Source: Phycomyces nitens
Lineage: Eukaryota; Mucoromycota; Mucoromycetes; Mucorales; Phycomycetaceae
Direction: 5' to 3'
DNA length: 64,000 nt
Assembly (NCBI GenBank): GCA_022702545.1
Contig: JAHRBC010000003.1
Location: 7,440,001 to 7,504,000 of the forward strand
The translations under genes were made by a program, and so were the position numbers. The notes beneath the pieces are model-generated. The model did not search any database, was not told the origin of the DNA, and was given only the letters and a program-made list of their open reading frames with translations. Numbering within the stretch: the stretch's first letter is position 1; every line of letters starts with the position of its first letter. Below, one piece after another: positions 57,696-64,000 of this stretch.

Positions 57696-60600
57696 ATGCT
57701 ACGATTCAGCCTGGATGGAGATGCATCAGATACCACCAGTTGTCATGCCGACTATTGCGATCCACTTTGCCCGCCATCGATATGGGGAACAGATAAACCT
57801 CTTCTTTTGCCTCCTCTCGCTAGGCAGCCGTTTTGTCTGATAGATCAAGCCCTTGATCGCACGCGCAATCAAAATCAACCTCAATCAGAAACCTCTCCAT
57901 CCGACACAACTGAAGATCAGAACCAATCTGATCTTTCTGAGGACGACATTTGGACTACTGAACTACCCCCTACTCCATCATATGCTCTCTCATGGGAGAG
58001 ACTAACCCAACCAACAACGTATACTCGTGCATCATTGACCCATCAAGGAATCGGGACACCATTTTTAACAGAAGCACCATCAAGTGTCTGCGAACCGGCA
58101 ATGGCAAGGTAATCCTCATTTGCTTTTTTTTTTGGTTCTTTTTGTCAATCTTTATGTTTCTAGTTTGATCAAAGACTTGTCCACATCCCTTGTCGTCAAA
58201 GAAGATCACTTGGTGAAGGTATTCTTTATTTGATAAAATAATAATTTAATTATTTACATGCCTTTTTTTTCAAAGTGTCTAGTAGAAGCATTGACTGGAT
58301 CTCCTTCTGCATGCTTTCGGTGGGATGTCTTTACAAACACATTCCAACCACGTGTACCCCATCTTCGTTTACTGGGCGTCAGTCCAGGAGAGTTGGAAGG
58401 GTGAGCAGGCATTTGGTCCCCGATACTTGTATTTTAAGCTTATTCTTCCTGAAATATAGAGTTATTTCTGTAATATTGCTGTTTGGAGGGAGGTTGCGAA
58501 GATTAGGCGATGTTTCCAACATCTGTAAAGCCAATCCCAGGTAAACCATATTCATCTTGAGACAAATGTTAATTATACATATTGATTGATTCAATTATAT
58601 CCATATGTATTATAGTAAATACGGCTTGATTGGCATGTCATTTGGATGCTGTCTGGCCGAGCTCCATCTCCACATCCACCAAGCAATCCTATCTCTACCC
58701 TCGAATATCAGTCTTCTTCAAGTCCATCAATTTACCAACAGTTTCTCTTTGGTTATCGAACGTCTTTCATACTTTTGCTGTCTTGAGCAACTAGAGGCCG
58801 ATGTACATGTTATGATGGAGGAGGATATAAGAACCAATGGGTTCTATATTCCCTTTGGTCCTGATCTTCTTTCCTTGTTGGCAAATGAAGTCCAGGCATT
58901 TGATTTCTCAACAGAAGGAAATTCAGCTCTTTACAAAGACATTTGTCTTGCTTTATTATGTGAGACTAGCCGTCCTTATCTGGATATTCTCAGTCAATGG
59001 CTAGGTCTGATTGCAGACGCAGAAGATATATGGGCAGTCGGTCAAGACGTTTCTCTGTGGGACCCTTATAACGAATTTTTCATTGTTGAAAAATTTATTG
59101 TTACAGAAAACGGAAGAAATAGATGCTACAAGGTACTTTTGGCTCTATTAATTACAGTAAATCACTATAACAGTACGTTTTTATTAGCTGAGAAAAGAGC
59201 AGAGTTTCCCTTGGTGTATTGATCCACAGCAGGCAGATCAGATATTAAGAGCAGGGAATTCATTGCGGCTATTACACAAATTTCAACCAGACAATTTGCT
59301 GTACAATCTTGGCGAGGCGCATCCAGTATTATTAGACTGGCAAGTAACAGACCCAAGGTAAGAAATAATAAACATGACTGGAGTCTGTTGTGTATTGATC
59401 AATAAAGATTCTTTTGTTGTTGTTATATATGAACCTAAGCTTTGCAGAAGAACCATACAATGACTCTACAAATCAAGATGTTCATCCACTCGATAATGAG
59501 ACAAGAAGTGTATTGGAATACATCCTTTCACAAGATGTTGAAATGGAAGAGCCTTTAGAACTACGAATTCCGGCTCTGAATCCATTACCACAAGGGAAAT
59601 TCATGGCCACATTAGAGCGTCTGATGGAATATCGTTCAAGGCAAGACAGCTCGTTGTGTTTTGTTCCCACTCTTGAAACAATTGTGAACATTAGCCTCTA
59701 TCGACCACTCCATTACTGGTGCCCACGTCTAAACACTTGTGCCATGTCTCTCCTTCTTCACAGATTTTGTCTCAAGGATCACCTCGACATTCTACATCGA
59801 TTTTTCCTATTTGGCGATGGTACATTTGTTTCTGGGATCACAAAGATATTGTTTGCTCAAGAAGAGCCCATATCCACTACTCAATCTGGCCTTAACCTTG
59901 GCCGTGATAAAACCTGGCCACCTCGCGCTTCAGAACTTCACTCGGCTCTTCGGCTCGTTCTTCTCGACAGCATCTCCCAACTGCCGACAAGGATCCGTCT
60001 TGAAGAGTCCATTGGACGATGTGGGCGCTCTGAAACCCTTCAAGATATCGTAAGTTTCTCGATACAGCCCTCGGGCGATCACACTTGGGTACGCCCCAGT
60101 AAGGTCGAAGCACTTGACTTTCTCTCCATGGTCTACCACGCACATCCTCCTCTTTCCATATTCATTACGCCTGGTACACTTGAAAAGTACGGCAGACTGT
60201 TTGCTTTCCTTTTACCACTCTTGCGTATCCAGGCATCCACACAACGAACCTTTTACCTTTTGCATCCTCGCTGTAACCTGGTTTCACAATATCCAAAAGA
60301 CCTCTTGCACACCTTGGGATGTGTTCGGTTTCAGATGAACCACTTTATGAATGCAATGTGTGGGTTTGTGTTTGATACAGCTATTGGCGCTACGTGGGAA
60401 TCATGGATGACTCGATTGGAACGTCTTCGTACCGGGGAACCTGTTACCGATCCTCTTGATGAGGCATTGGGGACCATGGATCCCTTTACGTTTGGAGAGT
60501 ACCATGAACACATTCTGGACCGCATCCTGTTCCAGTGTTTCCTTAAACAAAACCAAAAGCCAATCATGAACCTCTTGCGCAAGGTGTTTAAGTCCATCTT

Positions 60601-60904
60601 GGTGTTTGGTGACCTTTTGGAATCTAGCCAGCGAGATGACGAATGGGAGAATCAATGCAGGACATCGTGCCGATTATTCCGTAGACAGGCCTGGCATTTT
60701 GTGCAGATGCTTCGCCGGCTTGAAGATCGAGGTATTGGTCGCCTAGGAAACATGATGAACTCGTTGCAAGATCAAGGTAAACTCGGCGTGTTTGGAGACT
60801 GGCATGAGCAAGTAGAGGCCAAGCGTGGACTAGAGGGGTTTGTAAAGGACCTATTGCATCGATTGAGCCAAGGGGGATGGTATGAGGTAGAAGCCGCAGT
60901 GTAA
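57696..60904 (+). CDS. Gamma-tubulin complex component (Spc97/Spc98 family, GCP5/GCP6-like), 941 aa, 7 exons
   Basis: Exons 57696-58108, 58164-58218, 58276-58400, 58460-58540, 58616-59132, 59188-59357 and 59440-60904 join in frame to 941 aa. The GRIP1 region (~180-420) contains RLLGVSPGELEGVISVILLF, then FSLVIERLSYFCCLEQLEAD, SRPYLDILSQWLGLI and DPYNEFFI, followed by RAGNSLRLLHKFQPD. The GRIP2 region (~610-930) contains YHAHPPLSIFITP, YGRLFAFLLPLLRIQ and RRQAWHFVQMLRRLEDRG. Such proteins build the gamma-tubulin ring complex that nucleates microtubules at spindle pole bodies. Residues ~1-140 are Ser/Thr/Pro-rich and look disordered. Which GCP it is cannot be settled by eye; the insertions favour GCP5/6 over Spc97/98. 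Exon 7 is taken to start at CTAAG, which restores the frame. Confidence 0.85.
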
Positions 60905-61084
60905 AAAAAAAGGGCTATTTTTATTATCTCTTTTAATGTATAAAAAATAATAAAGGATTAAAAAGATGTATGTACAAAAATGAATCTAATAAAATGATCC
61001 AAAGGATATTCTGAATAACGAGTGCCATGCCATGGACTTTGTCAAAGGGTACTTTTCTTTGTGTGAAAAAAAAATGTCCTTAAC

Positions 61085-62953
61085 TTAGGCTGTAGATGGT
61101 CTAGGTACAGTTGGCTTGGGTGAGACGTTGTTTCCAACCAGACGATCCTTGAGTTCAGCAGCCATGAGTGCCCGCTCCTTGGTCACTCCACCAAGCACAG
61201 CCGAGTTTTCTTGGGCACGGCGCAAGAGATAGGGAATGACTTCGTGTATTGCGCCATAGGGAAGGTATTTGTAGATAGAGTATCCATGACGACCGAGAGT
61301 GTATGATATAGGATCCTGCATGCCAAAAAGCTGACCAAAATGAACTACGCCTGCATGTCGAGACACGTTGCTTTTTTCCATTTCCTGGATCGTCAAGATG
61401 ATAGAGTCCCTGTTGTGCGATGCAACCATGAACACCACAGGAGAATTCGAGGCCTTGACTGGTTCTCCTGTGGCCTTTTGGAAGGCTTGGAGCTTTGAGA
61501 GCAAGAAGGAGATACCGGCATTGTAAGACGCGTGGGTGTCCTCAAGCGAATCATGGATCGGCGAGGGATAATTGAGCTGTTGTGCACGCTAAATATAGAA
61601 ATAACATTAGCCATTTGTTCGTTATTTGCCCGGGCCAGTTCTCTCTTGGCTTACCTTGCGTTCAGAAACCATGTAAGCACCGCGAACCAATTTGGCGGCA
61701 AAAGTAAAGTTGTTGCGACCCGCACGCTCAACATCCAGCTCCAGTTTTCCCTGTGCAGCCTTTGTGTACATCTGATAAGTATTGAATACGACGGGTCCAC
61801 TATCATTATCAGATGTGCGCTTATTATATTTCTCTTGGAGATTCATGGCAATATAGTCAATGGCTTCCTGGAAATAAGATTGCTCGGCATCAACCATGAT
61901 TCCTGTCTTGAGCCTTTGTCCCAAACTACACACTCGTTCCAAACGTGTAACCATGCGATCATAGGCCTTTAGTTCTTCTGGGTCCAAGAGCCCTTTTCCT
62001 GGTGGTGCCTTCCACCATATGTCGCGATATTCTCCCTGAAGGTCAAATAGCCTAGTGAATTCTATACGATCAAGGTTGAGATTCTCTTGGCGCAGACGCT
62101 GGACCACCTGGGCACGCATAACCTTGTGCTCGTCAGAATCGGCAGGCAAGAGCTTATCGATAATAGTCTCAATACCCTCGGCATCAATCTTTCCAAGCTT
62201 CTGGTGTTCCTGGAACGACAGCTGGAGACTGGCAATGGCTTGGTTAAGACGCAGGAGAAGGGCTGGGGATGCAAACGCAGTGATTTTGATTGCTGCAAAC
62301 GCACCAGCAACCGAACTCCCCTGACTTGCTGTTCGGATTGAATGCTCGGTCATACGGGTAATTTTGTCAGCCATGGCCTCTTGCTGGTCCAAAGAAGGGC
62401 TGCCGTCCGCAAGATCGGCCTCAACACTCAAGTCAAAAATACAGTCGATTCCAGACCGAGATAGACGGTTCATGGCCTCTAGACATTCTTCTGGGTTCTC
62501 TCCTCCACAAAAGTGGCGAAAAAAGGTGTTGCGGATCACATAGTAGACAGGTGTCTCCATGCCAACCTTTTCGGCCAGCTGGATTATTTGGGGAGCGGCA
62601 TCGACAAGCCAAGTAAACGAACACAGCTTGTACACAAACAAGGCAAGTAAAAGTTCCGAGCTGGTCTTGGCTTGCATCACCACACGGCTCTGGTCGTCCA
62701 ACAGTTCTGCAACAGTAGTGGATGCTGGGGAATGTGGAACTAGGGGGCCACTTGGCTCGGCCTCTACGACAGGTCTGTTTATAAAGAGGAGCGAGGCAGC
62801 AGCTGTTAGACCGGCAGCTATAGGGATCGGTTTAAGGACCAGAGATTGCAGCGGTGGTGGTGGTGGTGGTTTGGTAGAGAATAAACGGTGGGTTTGGATC
62901 CCAAGATTGGTTCTGGTCAGAGCAGGTACACGACGATAGATGGAGCGATACAT
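61085..62953 (-). CDS. PUT1: Proline dehydrogenase, mitochondrial, 600 aa, 2 exons
   Basis: Oxidises L-proline to delta-1-pyrroline-5-carboxylate with FAD, feeding electrons to the respiratory chain; first step of proline use. Minus-strand exons 61655-62953 and 61085-61588 (GT-AG, phase 0) give 600 aa. The start MYRSIYRRVPALTRTNLG is basic and amphipathic, a typical mitochondrial presequence, followed by poly-Pro (PPPPPP). Catalytic TIM-barrel landmarks: IKITAFASPALLLRLN, DAEQSYFQEAID, VFNTYQMYTKAA, FAAKLVRGAYMVSERK at the exon junction, VASHNRDS, FGQLFGMQD and YLPYGAIHEVIPYLLRRAQE. The upstream in-frame ATG at 63028 would delay the presequence and is less likely. Convergent with the gamma-tubulin complex gene. 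Confidence 0.93.
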
Positions 62954-63602
62954 TATTATTATTATTGATATTAAAGAGAGAAAGTGGGTAGATGGTTGAT
63001 GAGATTGGTGCCTTAAATATGTATCCAAAATTTTGCCCTGTTTTTTTGGTTGGTCGGTTAGAACACTTGCCTAGAGACAATTAATTATAGAATAATTCTG
63101 GTTTCAATACAAGGATTTTCTCTGCTTAAACATCAATAGTTGCCATGTTTGATTTTTTCGCACGAGAGAACCAATCAGATTGGAGCAGGCGAGGCAAACT
63201 ATTTGACAGGCTGATTGTGTACAATATTATAAGGTTTGCTGTGTCTAGTCTGTTAAGGCTAGCGAATATACGGGACCTTCTTGGTGTTATCTCTTGTGTA
63301 TTTTAAAGTATAAAGATGCATGGATCATAATTGCAGACATTTAAACAAATGTTTAATACACTTTGAAATTTGTTATAGATCTGTCCAAGAAGCTCTAATA
63401 GACGTTTCCTTGGTTTCAGTAAATTTCCCACGTTCATTCAATACCCGCGTTTGATCCTTCAAAGCCTCGGGACGTCCCAGAGAGATAAGACAGCCCTAAA
63501 GTAGAACATAAACCCAATGCTGATACGGAAATTTTTTCTTGCCTTGATTGTTGGCCTCTTACAAAAGTTACACGACAAACAAATCGATATCTTTTATTAT
63601 TA
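62954..63602. other. Intergenic region between PUT1 and the Uba4-like gene
   Basis: PUT1 promoter and the 3' flank of the next minus-strand gene. ATTATTATTATTG repeats directly precede the PUT1 ATG. No gene recognised. Confidence 0.5.
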
Positions 63603-64000
63603 TTAATAGATGGGAAACAAAGGATCCACGTCCAAAGACCACCTGTAGAGCCCACCAACCAAATCTCGTGCACCTTTGATGCCATGTTTCTCCAAAAGAC
63701 GCACAGCCAGCTGCGAATCGTTTCCAAGTCGACAGACGACAAACACTAGAGAACAATTAGGTTATTTATCCCAACACAAACAATTGACCTTACCTTGATC
63801 ACCAGCTACATTCTGCTCTGTCATCTTGGTCTCAATCTCTTTGATCCTGTTTTCGAATTCATCAATGGGCACACTATGACTTTCTGGCAACCGACAGATA
63901 TCATATTGAACAGGTGGTCTGACATCTAATAGCAGTCTAGGCTTATGTTGCCGGACATGGGCATCGTACTCACGCACCTTGATACGTTCATGAGGCCCAA
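63603..64000 (-). CDS. UBA4: Uba4/MOCS3-like sulfurtransferase, C-terminal rhodanese domain (cut by window end)
   Basis: Minus-strand exons 63794-64000 (continues beyond the window) and 63603-63745. They encode the end of a rhodanese domain: GPHERIKVREYDAHV, PRLLLDVRPPVQYDICRLPE, then FVVCRLGNDSQLAVRLL, with the catalytic cysteine in CRLGND, and GGLYRWSLDVDPLFPIY at the stop. The typical Uba4/MOCS3 ending (G-L-x-x-W-x-x-x-x-D-P-x-F-P-x-Y) makes this assignment good, although the N-terminal E1-like adenylation domain is outside the window. Uba4 activates Urm1 by adenylation and thiocarboxylation for tRNA wobble-uridine thiolation, and in many organisms also serves molybdopterin synthase, which would link it to the MOSC gene in this window. 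Confidence 0.85.

Noticed and set aside
63568..63756. Alternative ORFs ending ...VFGRGSF suggesting another intron in the Uba4-like gene
   Set aside because: The frame GGLYRWSLDVDPLFPIY without an intron matches the expected Uba4 C-terminus and ends in a proper stop.

Overview
The window is a eukaryotic, fungal chromosome segment, most likely from an early-diverging fungus (Mucoromycota, probably Mucorales). The intergenic DNA is very AT-rich. Housekeeping genes carry many short introns of about 45-80 bp, and their proteins have clear fungal orthologues (Srk1/Rck2-type kinase, Abp2, Uba4, Put1, Mvd1). The phylum is an inference from gene style and a Tc1-rich background; no marker gene proves it.

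Two kinds of territory alternate. The accessory territory holds an expanded family of intronless F-box/leucine-rich-repeat-like genes of about 605 codons. There are eight complete members (3281, 6498 and 54937 on +; 20807, 26210, 29588, 33055 and 54326 on -), one member cut by the window edge (1-384), one internally deleted pseudogene (34775-35788) and two short relics (30350-30660, 57020-57250). They share an N-terminal F-box, a long repeat-like middle, and a C-terminal block with the signatures LITRPVD..PKQ.YDP and FGYTKI.LGYV. An almost invariant 19-base motif, CTACAATAnACTGCGCCTC, sits about 90-125 bp upstream of every start codon, including the pseudogene. Spacers between tandem members carry the same decayed Tc1-type transposase, so gene and relic were amplified together.

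The housekeeping territory is intron-rich. Island 1 (10.5-17 kb) holds glutamate decarboxylase, a MOSC/mARC-like protein, a PPIH-type cyclophilin and a MidA/NDUFAF7-like methyltransferase. It is flanked by two inverted, near-identical copies of a dead Tc1-like element. Island 2 (36.7-51.6 kb) holds ribosomal protein uL11 (RPL12), mitochondrial glutamyl-tRNA synthetase, mevalonate diphosphate decarboxylase, an Srk1/Rck2-like MAPK-activated kinase, an LRR protein with a possible myristoylation site, and an Abp2-like ARS-binding protein. Island 3 (57.7-64 kb) holds a gamma-tubulin complex component, proline dehydrogenase, and the C-terminal rhodanese part of a Uba4/MOCS3 protein that runs off the window.

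Mobile elements are mainly Tc1/mariner. One nearly intact 1318-bp element with inverted repeats and a TA target duplication lies one base after the stop codon of the first F-box gene, but its transposase carries three lesions. A probable solo LTR truncates one of the island-flanking Tc1 relics. No RNA gene, CRISPR array or replication origin could be recognised. Exon boundaries were worked out by hand from reading frame, splice consensus and expected protein family; three introns use GC-AG ends.
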